Below, one piece after another: positions 26,556 to 34,933 of a stretch of 64,000 nucleotides of DNA. The stretch covers positions 1 to 64,000 of the forward strand of contig JAKQOH010000139.1 in assembly GCA_029565415.1 (NCBI GenBank). The letters run 5' to 3'. This DNA comes from Candidatus Rifleibacteriota bacterium (GTDB taxonomy: Bacteria; Riflebacteria; Ozemobacteria; Ozemobacterales; Ozemobacteraceae). The notes below the pieces were generated by a model. It made no database searches and was not told the DNA's origin. It saw only the letters and a list, made by a program, of their open reading frames with translations. Position 1 is the first letter of the stretch, and every line of letters starts with the position of its first letter. The translations under genes and the position numbers were made by a program.

Positions 26556-28973
26556 TCACCGGCCTTCGAGCTGGCGAAGGTTTCCCTGGATCTCGCCCGC
26601 GAGAGCCCGGTCGCCGCATGCCTGGGCAAGCGGAAGCGCCTCGGCGAGGGCGGCGCGGGCTTCGCCGATCTTCCCCGCGGCGGCACAGGCGACTCCCAGC
26701 ACCTGGAGCGGCTCCGGCTGCGACCGGCCGGTCAGTTCGACGGCCCGTTTCGCGAACCCGACGGCCGCCGCCGGATCGGCGGCCCCGGGGTGGTCGCTGG
26801 TGGCGAGGACGGTCGCGGCAAGCTGAAGGACGGCCGGTTGATCGGGACACCGAGTGGCCGCTTCCCGCAGATGAGCCGCTGCCGTTGCTTCGCGGCCGAG
26901 CGCCAGCAGGGCACGGGCCGCGCCGTAGTGCGCGAGGCCGTCATCGGGATTGGCGTGGACGGCCTGTTCGAAGCGCTCAAGCGCCTCGCCAGGCTTGTCG
27001 CTTTTCAGGAGAGCGTTGCCGAGACCATACGCCAGTTCGGCCGAATCCGGGGAGATGGCCAGGCCGTTCTCGTATTCCCGGATCGCTTCGGTGGCCTTGC
27101 CGGACTGAAGCAGCAGATTCGCGAGGTTCAACCGGGCTTTCGTCAGGCCGGGATCGATAGCCAGAGCGGCTTCGTAGGCCTCGCGGGCGGCTTCGGTTTT
27201 GCCGCTTTTGGCCCAGGCGGCGCCGAGGTTGAATCGTGCCCCCGCGAAGTTGGGGGCGAGTTCGAGGGCCGTCTGGAAGTCTCTGACTGCCCCATCGAGG
27301 TCCTGAAGGCCAAACCGGATGAGACCTCGATTATTATAATTATCGATATTCCATGGGTTGGCTGCGAGGGCCGCATCATACTGGGCGAGGGCATCCGATG
27401 GAAAACCCGCATCGGTAGCGAGTCCGGCGGCTTTCCCGGCAAGCTGCGGATCGGCTCCGGGAGTGCGGAGGGTTGCGCTCACCGAGGCCAGGGCGGCGGA
27501 GAGCGCCTCGGGCGTGAGCTGCTGCCGAAGACGGGCAATGGCTTCGGCCAGGCGCTTCCGTTGCTCGTCATTGCCGATCCGGGCCGTCAGGGGCGGCCGG
27601 CCGAGGGCAGCAAGTATGGCTTCGAGGTCGTGAAGCTCCTCCCGGGAAGTGTAGCCGAGCCGGGCCAGCGTTTCTTCCCGTGTCAGCCGAACCGCGGGAG
27701 ACGCGGGAAGGGCAGGGGCAAAGCCGCCAGACAAAGCGTCGAAGAGGTCGTTGGCCGCTTTCCAGTGGCCGTCGAGGGTCAGGTGGACATGATCGTAGAA
27801 CAGCTCCCGACCGCAGATGCCGCCGGCCGATGCCTTGGAAAACGCCTGCTCGAGATCGAGCAGCTTCACCCCGGCATCGCCCGGAAACGCCGCGACGGCC
27901 GAGGCGATCGCTCCGTTGAGTTCTGGAGTCGTGCGGAAGCGCAGGGCGTCGCATTGTCTGGCCATTTCGAAGGCCGTGCGGGCCTCTTCGAAGCGCCCGG
28001 CCTTCATCAGCAGCTTTCCGCGCAGGAACTGCAGCCCGGCATCCCGCGGCTCCTGTTTCAAGGCCTCTGCGATCCGCGAAACGAGCCCGTCCGGAACGGC
28101 GGCGCCTTCGAGCGCATCGGCCGCCTCCCGGACCAGCACGCCCCGAAGCTCCGGCGGGGCTTCGGCGACGCTTGCGAACGGGCCGCTGTCGGCCAGGTTG
28201 GCCGGGGTGGCACAGGCGATGAACCGTGCCCCCGCTTGTCGTGCCGATCGGATCATGTCGATCAGGTTGCCTTCGAAATTCCGGGTTGCGGCCCGTACGC
28301 CGGGGTCATCCGGGCCGAGGCGTTTCTCGAGGAACATCTCGAGGCCGCGCCAGCCTCCCGAGGCGACCGTGGCCGCCGGTGTGAGACGTGTTCCCGTGAG
28401 CAGTTCCGGAACCTGGGCCAGCATGAGACCCGACAGCCAGAGCCGGAACCGCGTGAAGCCCCGGCTCGAGGGAAGGGAGAAGGCGCTTGCCGGGCCGTAG
28501 GGGCCGAGAATCTCGTTGTGGCCCCCGTAAAAAATCACGATATCCGGCGTGTAACGGCTGATTTCGGCGGCGAACTCGCGCAGAACCCAACTGTTGATGC
28601 CCGGAATGCCGGTGTTGATCACCTCGAACCGCTTTTCGGGATACGCGGCCTGGAGAAGGACCCGGAGCATCCGGCCGAACGAGAAGTCGGCGAGCGACTC
28701 CCCGCGCGCGGCCGATTCCCCGAGAATGAAGACCCGGACCGTGTCGGGCTGTTTATCCTTCGGGAAATGTTCCGAGAGCGGGCGGCGGGCGATGGTGCCG
28801 GGAAAATACCGCCAGCCGACGAGGTGGTTCGCCGTCATCTCGCCTCTGCCGTCGATTTCCCGCTCGATGAAGAGGGAGACCGGCCTGCCTGCACCCGAAG
28901 CGCGAAGTGTCAGCTCGAGGCAGACGAGAAGGGCAATCGGGACGAGAAGCCCCGCCGTCAGCAGCTTTTTCAT
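26556..28973 (-). CDS. SGNH hydrolase-like / TPR fusion protein, membrane-anchored
   Basis: An 805-residue protein with one N-terminal transmembrane helix (about 5-25), an extracytoplasmic SGNH/GDSL-like domain (about 70-400) and six to seven TPRs (about 480-800). Visible SGNH blocks are ILGESAARGE (Ser nucleophile region), FYGGHNEILGP (Gly-Asn block) and FYDHVHLTLDGH (Asp-X-X-His). SGNH domains of this type act as esterases or O-acyltransferase-like enzymes on glycans. It ends the carbamoyltransferase-SxtJ-DUF5989 series and likely modifies an extracellular polymer or glycan; that is inferred from context. Confidence 0.82.
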   Translation of the reverse strand: MKKLLTAGLLVPIALLVCLELTLRASGAGRPVSLFIEREIDGRGEMTANHLVGWRYFPGTIARRPLSEHFPKDKQPDTVRVFILGESAARGESLADFSFGRMLRVLLQAAYPEKRFEVINTGIPGINSWVLREFAAEISRYTPDIVIFYGGHNEILGPYGPASAFSLPSSRGFTRFRLWLSGLMLAQVPELLTGTRLTPAATVASGGWRGLEMFLEKRLGPDDPGVRAATRNFEGNLIDMIRSARQAGARFIACATPANLADSGPFASVAEAPPELRGVLVREAADALEGAAVPDGLVSRIAEALKQEPRDAGLQFLRGKLLMKAGRFEEARTAFEMARQCDALRFRTTPELNGAIASAVAAFPGDAGVKLLDLEQAFSKASAGGICGRELFYDHVHLTLDGHWKAANDLFDALSGGFAPALPASPAVRLTREETLARLGYTSREELHDLEAILAALGRPPLTARIGNDEQRKRLAEAIARLRQQLTPEALSAALASVSATLRTPGADPQLAGKAAGLATDAGFPSDALAQYDAALAANPWNIDNYNNRGLIRFGLQDLDGAVRDFQTALELAPNFAGARFNLGAAWAKSGKTEAAREAYEAALAIDPGLTKARLNLANLLLQSGKATEAIREYENGLAISPDSAELAYGLGNALLKSDKPGEALERFEQAVHANPDDGLAHYGAARALLALGREATAAAHLREAATRCPDQPAVLQLAATVLATSDHPGAADPAAAVGFAKRAVELTGRSQPEPLQVLGVACAAAGKIGEARAALAEALPLAQACGDRALAGEIQGNLRQLEGR

Positions 28974-28992
28974 CGGGTGGTGTGTGACCGCA

Positions 28993-29205
28993 TCAGAAGA
29001 TCGAGTAGATGAAGGGGGCGAGGGCCGATGACTGCGCCAGCAGACAAATGCCGCCGAGCAGCAGGAGGGTCATCACCACCGGAAGCATCCACCAGAGCCT
29101 GCGCTCCCAGAGAAACCGGCCCAGCATGCCGGCCGTTGCGAGGCGGGTCCGGCCGGGTTGTGGCATCCGGGTGTTTTCGCTGGATATCTCACTTTGTATA
29201 TTCAT
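28993..29205 (-). CDS. DUF5989 family small membrane protein
   Basis: A 70-residue protein with one strong transmembrane helix. The segment FLWERRLWWMLPVVMTLLLL and then LAQSSALAPFIYSIF matches the DUF5989 pattern, a small protein encoded beside SxtJ-like and carbamoyltransferase genes. ATG at 29205 has an AGGAAG site at good distance; later ATGs at 29166 and 29127 would give the more usual short form. Function unknown. Confidence 0.8.
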   Translation of the reverse strand: MNIQSEISSENTRMPQPGRTRLATAGMLGRFLWERRLWWMLPVVMTLLLLGGICLLAQSSALAPFIYSIF

Positions 29206-29233
29206 GAAAATATCTTCCTGTCTGTGATATCGA

Positions 29234-29665
29234 TCAGTATGGCCGTTGGAGATCCGTGGGGGTGTTCGTTCGGCGATCTTCCCGGTAGGTTGCCGCGGTG
29301 CGGTCGAAGAAGAGACCGAGGCGGTCGCGGCCGAGGAGGCGGGCAGCGAAGCCGAGAGGGGCCACGACGAAAAAGTAGAGGATGCCCAGGAGAACCGGGG
29401 TCGTGATGCGTCCCAGCAGCCTGCCGAAGCCCATCCAGAGGACGTAGGGGAGTTTCAGAGACCGCGGGGCGACAAGGCCCAGTCCCGCAAGCATCATTCC
29501 GATCGTCAGCAAGAGGACAGACGGGGACGAGCCGTGCCGTGCGACCGGCCACAGGGCGATCAGTAGGAAAACGATTCCCAATTCCAGACCGAATCTCCGG
29601 AGCCGGTGCCCATCTGGTTTGTTTGCGGTCGGGATGGCGAGGGTGGTGGCCGGTTGGTCAGTCAA
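29234..29665 (-). CDS. SxtJ-like membrane protein
   Basis: A 143-residue protein with three to four hydrophobic segments (about 28-45, 50-65, 90-115). The block LKLPYVLWMGFGRLLGRITTPVLLGI is typical of the SxtJ family, named from the saxitoxin cluster and usually next to carbamoyltransferases. The start is TTG at 29665, eight bases inside the end of the carbamoyltransferase gene, behind AAGGAG. The molecular role is unknown; a membrane partner for the carbamoyltransferase is a reasonable guess. Confidence 0.8.
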   Translation of the reverse strand: MTDQPATTLAIPTANKPDGHRLRRFGLELGIVFLLIALWPVARHGSSPSVLLLTIGMMLAGLGLVAPRSLKLPYVLWMGFGRLLGRITTPVLLGILYFFVVAPLGFAARLLGRDRLGLFFDRTAATYREDRRTNTPTDLQRPY

Positions 29666-31487
29666 GGGTGAACTCCTTCATCCAGGAGGTGTCCTGGGAA
29701 AGGGGCGGCAGATCGGCTTTGTCGATGACGATGTTCTCGAGCACGAGCGTATCGATCTGGGTGCGCAGGAAACAGCGGAGCGCATCTTCGGGCGTGCAGA
29801 CGATCGGTTCGCCCCGCACGTTGAACGACGTGTTCACGATCACGCCGCACCCCGTGCGTCGCTCGAACTCGCTGATGAGTCGGTGATAGCGTGGATTCGT
29901 GTCGGCGTGCACCGTCTGAATGCGTGCCGAATGATCGACGTGGGTGACCGCCGGAATATCGGATTTCGGGACGTTCAGCAGGTCGATGCCCCAGAGGCTG
30001 CGCTGCTCGCCGGAAAGCGCTTTTCGGCGGCTTTCTCGTACCGGGGCGACCAGCAGCATGTAGGGGCTGTCGGCATCCATCTCGAAGTAATCGGGGAGCC
30101 GTTCGCGAAGGACGGAAGGGGCGAACGGCCGGAACGACTCCCGGAACTTGATTTTCCGGTTCATGACCGACTGCATTGCCGCCGAGCGGGCATCCCCGAT
30201 GATGCTGCGGGCTCCGAGGGCGCGTGGACCGAACTCCATGCGGCCCTGGAACCAGCCGACCACTTTTTCTGCGGCCAGGGCTTCGGCCGCGATTCGGAAC
30301 AGCTCGTCGTCATCGACGCGACGGTAGGCCACGCCCTTGTCCTTCAACATCGATTCAATAGTGTCTGATGTATAGCTTGGACCGAGGTAACACCCGTTCA
30401 TGGCGTCGCGGCCACCGGCGGCTCTCGGGTTGCCGAACCGTTCATGCCAGGCCGTCAGGGCGGCCCCGACCGCGCCTCCCGCATCCCCCGCCGCCGGCTG
30501 GATCCAGAGGCGCTCGAACGGTCCTTCCCGCAGAATCCGTCCGTTCGCCACGCAGTTGAGGGCGACGCCGCCCGCGAGGCAGAGGTGGGGCAGGCCGGTG
30601 TCGGCATGGAGGGTGCGCGCGAGGCGCAGCATGATCTCCTCGGTGATCTCCTGGATCGACCGGGCCAGATCCATCTCTTTCTGTGTCAGCTTTGACTCGG
30701 GTTCGCGCGGCGGGCCTCCGAACAGGCGGTGGAAGTGGTCGTTCGTCATGGTGAGGCCGGTGGCGAAATCGAAATACGAGAGGTCGAGCCGGAACGTGCC
30801 GTCCGGCTTCAGATCGATCAGGTGGTCGAGGATCGTCTGCGTGTAGATCGGCCGGCCATACGGCGCCAGACCCATCAGTTTGTATTCGCCCGAGTTTACT
30901 TTGAAGCCGGTGTAATACGTGAATGCCGAGTAGAGCAGCCCGAGCGAGTGGGGGAAGCGCAGTTCCCAGAGCGGCACGATCTTGTTGCCCGTGCCGCGCC
31001 AGGCCGTCGTCGTCGCCCACTCCCCGACGCCGTCGACGCACAGAACGGCCGCCTCGTCGAACGGCGAGGGGTAGAACGCCGATGCCGCGTGCGACTGGTG
31101 GTGCTCGGTGAACAGGAGCTGCCGTGGCGGGCATCCGAAGCGGGATTGCAGTTCTTCGAACAGCAGGTTCTCGAGGAAGATTTTCTCCGTCACCCAGGCC
31201 GGCATGGCCCGGACGAACGAGCCGAACCCGCGCGGGGCAAGGCCGAAGTAAGTTTCCAGCAGCCGTTCAAACTTGATGAACGGCTTCTCGTAGAACACGA
31301 CGGCTTCGACCTCGTCGAGTCGGATCCCGGCCTCGGCGAGACAGTATGATACGGCGTGCCCCGGAAACCGGTGGTCGTGCTTGACCCTGCTGAAACGCTC
31401 TTCCTGCGCGGCGGCAACGATCTTGCCCCCGTCCAGGAGACAGGCGGCCGAGTCATGATAATACGCCGAAATTCCCAGAATCCGCAT
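29658..31487 (-). CDS. Carbamoyltransferase (NodU/CmcH/TobZ family)
   Basis: Uses carbamoyl phosphate and ATP to put a carbamoyl group on a hydroxyl of a sugar or small molecule. The 609-residue length is usual. The N-terminal Kae1-like domain opens GISAYYHDSAACLL and has the EERFSRVKHD, EHHQSHAASAF and VDGVGEWATTT blocks; CLAGGVALNCVANG follows. The C-terminal TsaC-like domain has GWFQGRMEFGPRALGARSI and NTSFNVRGEP. ATG at 31487 follows a GGAATG-type site. With SxtJ, DUF5989 and SGNH-TPR genes it forms a four-gene set whose substrate is not known, located inside the flagellar gene region. Confidence 0.93.
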   Translation of the reverse strand: MRILGISAYYHDSAACLLDGGKIVAAAQEERFSRVKHDHRFPGHAVSYCLAEAGIRLDEVEAVVFYEKPFIKFERLLETYFGLAPRGFGSFVRAMPAWVTEKIFLENLLFEELQSRFGCPPRQLLFTEHHQSHAASAFYPSPFDEAAVLCVDGVGEWATTTAWRGTGNKIVPLWELRFPHSLGLLYSAFTYYTGFKVNSGEYKLMGLAPYGRPIYTQTILDHLIDLKPDGTFRLDLSYFDFATGLTMTNDHFHRLFGGPPREPESKLTQKEMDLARSIQEITEEIMLRLARTLHADTGLPHLCLAGGVALNCVANGRILREGPFERLWIQPAAGDAGGAVGAALTAWHERFGNPRAAGGRDAMNGCYLGPSYTSDTIESMLKDKGVAYRRVDDDELFRIAAEALAAEKVVGWFQGRMEFGPRALGARSIIGDARSAAMQSVMNRKIKFRESFRPFAPSVLRERLPDYFEMDADSPYMLLVAPVRESRRKALSGEQRSLWGIDLLNVPKSDIPAVTHVDHSARIQTVHADTNPRYHRLISEFERRTGCGVIVNTSFNVRGEPIVCTPEDALRCFLRTQIDTLVLENIVIDKADLPPLSQDTSWMKEFTLD

Positions 31488-31685
31488 GCCCGATCATTCC
31501 GTCAGGGGCTTTCATTTCACATGCGATCGATGTGTGCCTCGTGCCCTGTATCGTGCAGCAGGGTATCCCATCCCCTCCCGCCTTGGCAAGACGGGAGGGA
31601 ACGAACCTCTCTCTTGCGGTGGTAGGGGCGGGTCTGGAGAACAACAGTGGGTGAGAATGCGGTTCTTCAGGATCAGAAACGCATG

Positions 31686-31691
31686 TATAAT
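31686..31691 (+). promoter_or_regulatory. Possible -10 element for the 115-residue gene
   Basis: A consensus TATAAT preceded by TG, but with no convincing -35. It lies 39 bases before the ATG at 31730 in the 242-base divergent gap upstream of the carbamoyltransferase gene. That gap also holds a hairpin with 8-base arms (31573-31580 and 31592-31599). Confidence 0.4.
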
Positions 31692-31729
31692 GCTGTCGAA
31701 TCTGATGTTCGTGCATGAAAGGTGAGGAC

Positions 31730-32077
31730 ATGAACAGACTTCTTGGAATCCGCTTGCTGTGCCTGAAAACCGGCTGCCAGGAGATCATCGCCGAGTATGA
31801 CATCCTCAAGGAAGACAAACATGCGATCCGTATTTCGATGGCGGACCACACGGGTGAGGCCGACGAGCGCACCATCAAGCGGAAATGGATCGGCGAGGTC
31901 ACCGAGTATTCCCTCGGCGACGACGGCGTCGAGTTCAAGGCCATGTGTCTCCCCGAAGCCAGAACGGAGTCCGTCGCGCTCCTGCGCACAGCCATGATGG
32001 AGTATGTCGGACGCCTCCGGGAAACGGCGGATGCCCTTGAAAAGGCGGCACGGGAGTTCGTGCAGGACAGGCCGTAG
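31730..32077 (+). CDS. Hypothetical protein (115 residues)
   Basis: Not recognised. ATG at 31730 is chosen over ATG at 31715, which has no ribosome site. The product is soluble and charged, with a beta-like front (RLLCLKTGCQEIIAEYDIL, ISMADHTGEADERTIKRKWIG) and a long C-terminal helix (LLRTAMMEYVGRLRETADAL). It is the only plus-strand gene between 17.9 and 37 kb and is transcribed away from the carbamoyltransferase gene. It could be a late insertion or a regulator of the cassette; nothing in it shows DNA binding. Confidence 0.6.
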   Translation: MNRLLGIRLLCLKTGCQEIIAEYDILKEDKHAIRISMADHTGEADERTIKRKWIGEVTEYSLGDDGVEFKAMCLPEARTESVALLRTAMMEYVGRLRETADALEKAAREFVQDRP

Positions 32078-32191
32078 AACAACGTTGGCTCCAGCCGGCC
32101 CGTCGCCGTCTACGGGGAAGCACAGGAAGGGCTCTGCCTGAGTGTGCACACCGCACGGTTTATGGAAATATACATTTATCGCTATATAAAT

Positions 32192-32222
32192 GAAGGCCCC
32201 GGACATGCGAGCCGGGGCCTTC
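32192..32222. terminator. Strong hairpin between the 115-residue gene and flgH
   Basis: Perfect 11-base arms (gaaggccccgg at 32192-32202 and ccggggccttc at 32212-32222). On the minus strand it is followed by AT-rich CATTTATATAG, so it probably ends the flgF-flgH operon; on the plus strand no U-run follows. The rest of 32078-32333 shows no gene. Confidence 0.65.
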
Positions 32223-32333
32223 GGCTGATAGGAAAATAACGTAGATTGTATTTTGTCCGAGCTCTGGATGGTTTCGAGAACACTTCCGGTACGGGGCTTC
32301 GCAGTTTTCGATCCCCGTTCGGGAGCTGATGGT

Positions 32334-32933
32334 TCAGAATAGGATCTGCGAGATCTGGGTCATGAGGCCGGGTTTCTGGGTGGTGCCGACCGCGCCCTTG
32401 CCGTCGTATTTGATGTCGGCGTTGGCGAGCAGGCTCGACTTGATCTCGTTGTTGGCGTTGATGTCCTGCGGCCGGGCGATGCCCTTCACGCGCAGCAGCT
32501 GGCCTTCCTTGTTCACGCGGATCGAGCGGCTGCCTTCGATGAGCAGATTGCCGTTGGGCAGAATTTCCATGACGGTCGTGGTCACGGTGCCGTCGAGCTT
32601 GCCGGACCGCGTCGTCGTGCCTGTGCCCTTCCAGGTGTTCTTGATCTCGTTCTTGCCGATGAACTGGTTCACCACTTTCTTGAAGAAGGGGATCTTGGGC
32701 TCGGACTTGACCTCGAGCTGGGTGTTGTCCTGCGTGTCGGTCGTGGCGGCCTGCTGGGCGGTCGCCGATTCGGAGATCACCACCGTGATGATGTCGCCCG
32801 GCTTGAACTCCTTCGAACCCTGCGAGGAGTAGAGGTCACGGCCGTTCAGCCAGAGAGAGGCGGCCGAGGCGGCCGAGGCGATCGCGACGAAGGCGACGGC
32901 GAGCAGCAGGCGGGAAAAATCAGTTCGTGACAT
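32334..32933 (-). CDS. flgH: Flagellar L-ring protein FlgH without a lipobox
   Basis: Forms the outer-membrane L ring. The 199-residue product has a signal peptide (about 1-24), the conserved start ASLWLNGRDLYSS, then FKPGDIITVVISESATAQQ and the RGIARPQDIN-like block (VKGIARPQDINANNEI). In well-studied bacteria FlgH is a lipoprotein; here the signal peptide has an AASA-type cut site and the whole protein lacks cysteine, so lipidation is impossible. Overlaps flgA by 14 bases, last gene of the DUF501-flgF-flgG-flgA-flgH operon. Confidence 0.94.
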   Translation of the reverse strand: MSRTDFSRLLLAVAFVAIASAASAASLWLNGRDLYSSQGSKEFKPGDIITVVISESATAQQAATTDTQDNTQLEVKSEPKIPFFKKVVNQFIGKNEIKNTWKGTGTTTRSGKLDGTVTTTVMEILPNGNLLIEGSRSIRVNKEGQLLRVKGIARPQDINANNEIKSSLLANADIKYDGKGAVGTTQKPGLMTQISQILF

Positions 32934-34101
32934 GTTCCACTTTTCCTTCCGCGGTGATGATGCCCTTGATGGGGCGGTTGTTCTGAAGATTGATCAGCCG
33001 GATGGCTTCGCCGGCGCGTCCGTTCTGCAGCGCCTTCGCGGGAACCACGAGGTTCAGGTTGCCGCTGCGCACCGTGAACTCGACCTTGTCGCCGCTCTTT
33101 ACGAGAAGGTCTCCCGATGGCTTCGCCGCCGCGACCGGAAGACTCCGGGCTCCGGTCTGGAACGCCGGTTCGGGGCCGGCCTCTCCCGGCAGCGCCGGGG
33201 ATTCCCGGTGGGGCTCGGCCGCCGCGCCGCTCATAGCTCGCCGAAGCTCATCCGTGGCGGGAGAGGCGGAGGCCTCGGCCGGGCAGATGGCCGCGAGATC
33301 GCTTTCCCGGAGCATCGTTCCGGGGGATTTGATGTTCGCGAGCTGTTTGCCGACGGCGGTTTCAAGGGAAACGGGCGGATTGGGCTGGTCGTTGCGCAGC
33401 CGGACGGAGGTTTCGACCAGGTCGGCCGCGGTCACGCACTCGCCCCGCTTGGCCAGCCGGCGCAGCTTCGCCGCCCGGATGACCCGGCACACGTCGGCCT
33501 GGATGAGCTGGCGCACCTGTTCTTCGCCGCACCGGGCCTCGAGCTGGAACAGCCGCATGCCGAGACGGTTCGTCGAGAGCGGGGTGAGCTTCCATTCGTC
33601 GAGGGCGCCGGGAAGCACGACATGGTGCGGAACGCGTGACAGATCGATCTGGATCTCACCGGCCGGAATGCTTCCGAGCCCTTCGAGGCACAGCTCCCGC
33701 ATCTTTGTTCCGATCACGTCACCGCCCAGCATTGCGCCCTTGCGCAGAACCTGGACCCGCTGCGGCAGGTCGAACATCGCGGCCAGGCTGCCCAGTTTCT
33801 GCGCCAGCTCGTTCCGGCGCAGCACGATCGTGCCGAGCGGCTCCGAGATGAAGCCGACCGGAATCTTGGCCAGCGCTTCCCGCAGCGACGGTGCCGCATC
33901 GCTGCCCACCAGCATCGAAGCATCGACCCGGCCGTCGTTCACCAGCACGGTCGATTTCACCGACAACATCGGTGACGTCGAGGCCTCGGCCGGGACCACC
34001 TCGCCCACGACCGGAATCAGCAGCGCGAGCAGCGCCGTTCCCGCCAGGCGGCCGAGGGATCTCATCAGTCCCGGTTCATGTCCGGTGCGGCTGGTAGGCA
34101 T
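32920..34101 (-). CDS. flgA: Flagellar P-ring assembly chaperone FlgA, extended
   Basis: Periplasmic chaperone for FlgI. The 393-residue protein has a signal peptide (about 15-41), a long N-terminal domain, an SAF-like segment with LRRLAKRGECVTAADLVETSV (about 215-235) and the typical end GDKVEFTVRSGNLNLVVPAKALQNGRAGEAIRLINLQNNRPIKGII. Enterobacterial FlgA has about 220 residues; the extra length lies at the N-terminus and in an Ala/Pro/Glu-rich linker (about 272-325) that separates the SAF part from the C-terminal part. ATG at 34101 has AAGGGAG upstream; 34065 is an alternative. Confidence 0.9.
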   Translation of the reverse strand: MPTSRTGHEPGLMRSLGRLAGTALLALLIPVVGEVVPAEASTSPMLSVKSTVLVNDGRVDASMLVGSDAAPSLREALAKIPVGFISEPLGTIVLRRNELAQKLGSLAAMFDLPQRVQVLRKGAMLGGDVIGTKMRELCLEGLGSIPAGEIQIDLSRVPHHVVLPGALDEWKLTPLSTNRLGMRLFQLEARCGEEQVRQLIQADVCRVIRAAKLRRLAKRGECVTAADLVETSVRLRNDQPNPPVSLETAVGKQLANIKSPGTMLRESDLAAICPAEASASPATDELRRAMSGAAAEPHRESPALPGEAGPEPAFQTGARSLPVAAAKPSGDLLVKSGDKVEFTVRSGNLNLVVPAKALQNGRAGEAIRLINLQNNRPIKGIITAEGKVEHVTN

Positions 34102-34116
34102 GGCTCAGTGTCTCCC

Positions 34117-34905
34117 TTACCGGCGGAGGTTGTTCGCGGTCTGCAGCATCGAGTCGGAGGTCTGGATCGTCTTGGAATTGGCTTCGTAGGCGCGCTGCGC
34201 CACGATCATGTTGACCATCTCCTCGACGACCTTCACGTTCGACATCTCGATGAAGCCCTGCTCGATCTCGCCCAGTTCCTGCGTGCCGGGGATGCCGGCG
34301 ACCGGGTCGCCCGACGCGCTGGTGGGGATGAACAGGTTGCGGCCGATGGCTTTGAGACCGGCCGGGTTGATGAAGTTGGCGGTTTCGATCTGGCCCAGGA
34401 TCTCGAGATCGACCTGGTTGGGCATCTTCGCCGCGACGATACCCGAGGCGGTGATGTTGATGCCGAGCGCGTTCTGGGGCACCGTCATGTTCGGAATGAC
34501 GGCATACCCGTCGCTCGTCACGATCTGGCCCGTGTCGCTCAGCTTCCAGGCGCCGTCGCGCGTATACCCGATATCGCCGTTGGGAAGCTGGATCTGGAAG
34601 AAGCCCTTGCCCGCGATGACGATGTCGAGCGGCTGGTCGCTCTGCTGGAACTCGCCCTGGGTGAAGATCTTCTGCGTGGCGACGGGCCGAACGCCGTGGC
34701 CGAGCTGGATGCCGACCGGGTACGAGTTGCCCGTCGAGATCGGCGAACCCGGCTCCTTGAGCGTCTGGTAGAGCAGATCCTGGAAGTCGACGCGGTTCTT
34801 CTTGAACCCGGTCGTCGTCACGTTGGCCAGGTTGTTGGAAATGACGTCGATGTTCATTTCCTGGCCCTTCATGCCGGTCGAAGCGGACCACAGGGATCGC
34901 ATCAT
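34117..34905 (-). CDS. flgG: Flagellar distal rod protein FlgG
   Basis: Builds the distal rod. The 262-residue product shows the N-terminal axial motif MMRSLWSASTGMKGQEMNID and NNLANVTTTGFKKNRVDFQD, the central GKGFFQIQLPNGDIGYTRDG, and the C-terminal helix VVEEMVNMIVAQRAYEANSKTIQTSDSMLQTAN, all standard for FlgG. The start has a GGGAGG site. It follows flgF by 28 bases. Confidence 0.96.
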   Translation of the reverse strand: MMRSLWSASTGMKGQEMNIDVISNNLANVTTTGFKKNRVDFQDLLYQTLKEPGSPISTGNSYPVGIQLGHGVRPVATQKIFTQGEFQQSDQPLDIVIAGKGFFQIQLPNGDIGYTRDGAWKLSDTGQIVTSDGYAVIPNMTVPQNALGINITASGIVAAKMPNQVDLEILGQIETANFINPAGLKAIGRNLFIPTSASGDPVAGIPGTQELGEIEQGFIEMSNVKVVEEMVNMIVAQRAYEANSKTIQTSDSMLQTANNLRR

Positions 34906-34933
34906 GGCTTGTTACCTCCCGTCCGGTTGTGTG

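Noticed and set aside
26511..29012. 833-codon open frame on the plus strand, antisense to the SGNH-TPR gene
   Set aside because: Arg/Gly/Glu-rich shadow of a GC-rich gene; no ribosome site, no motif, and the minus strand shows clear SGNH and TPR motifs.
32934..34116. Sigma28 promoters inside the flagellar operon
   Set aside because: No TAAA-N15-GCCGATAA match was seen; gene overlaps argue for a single transcript.
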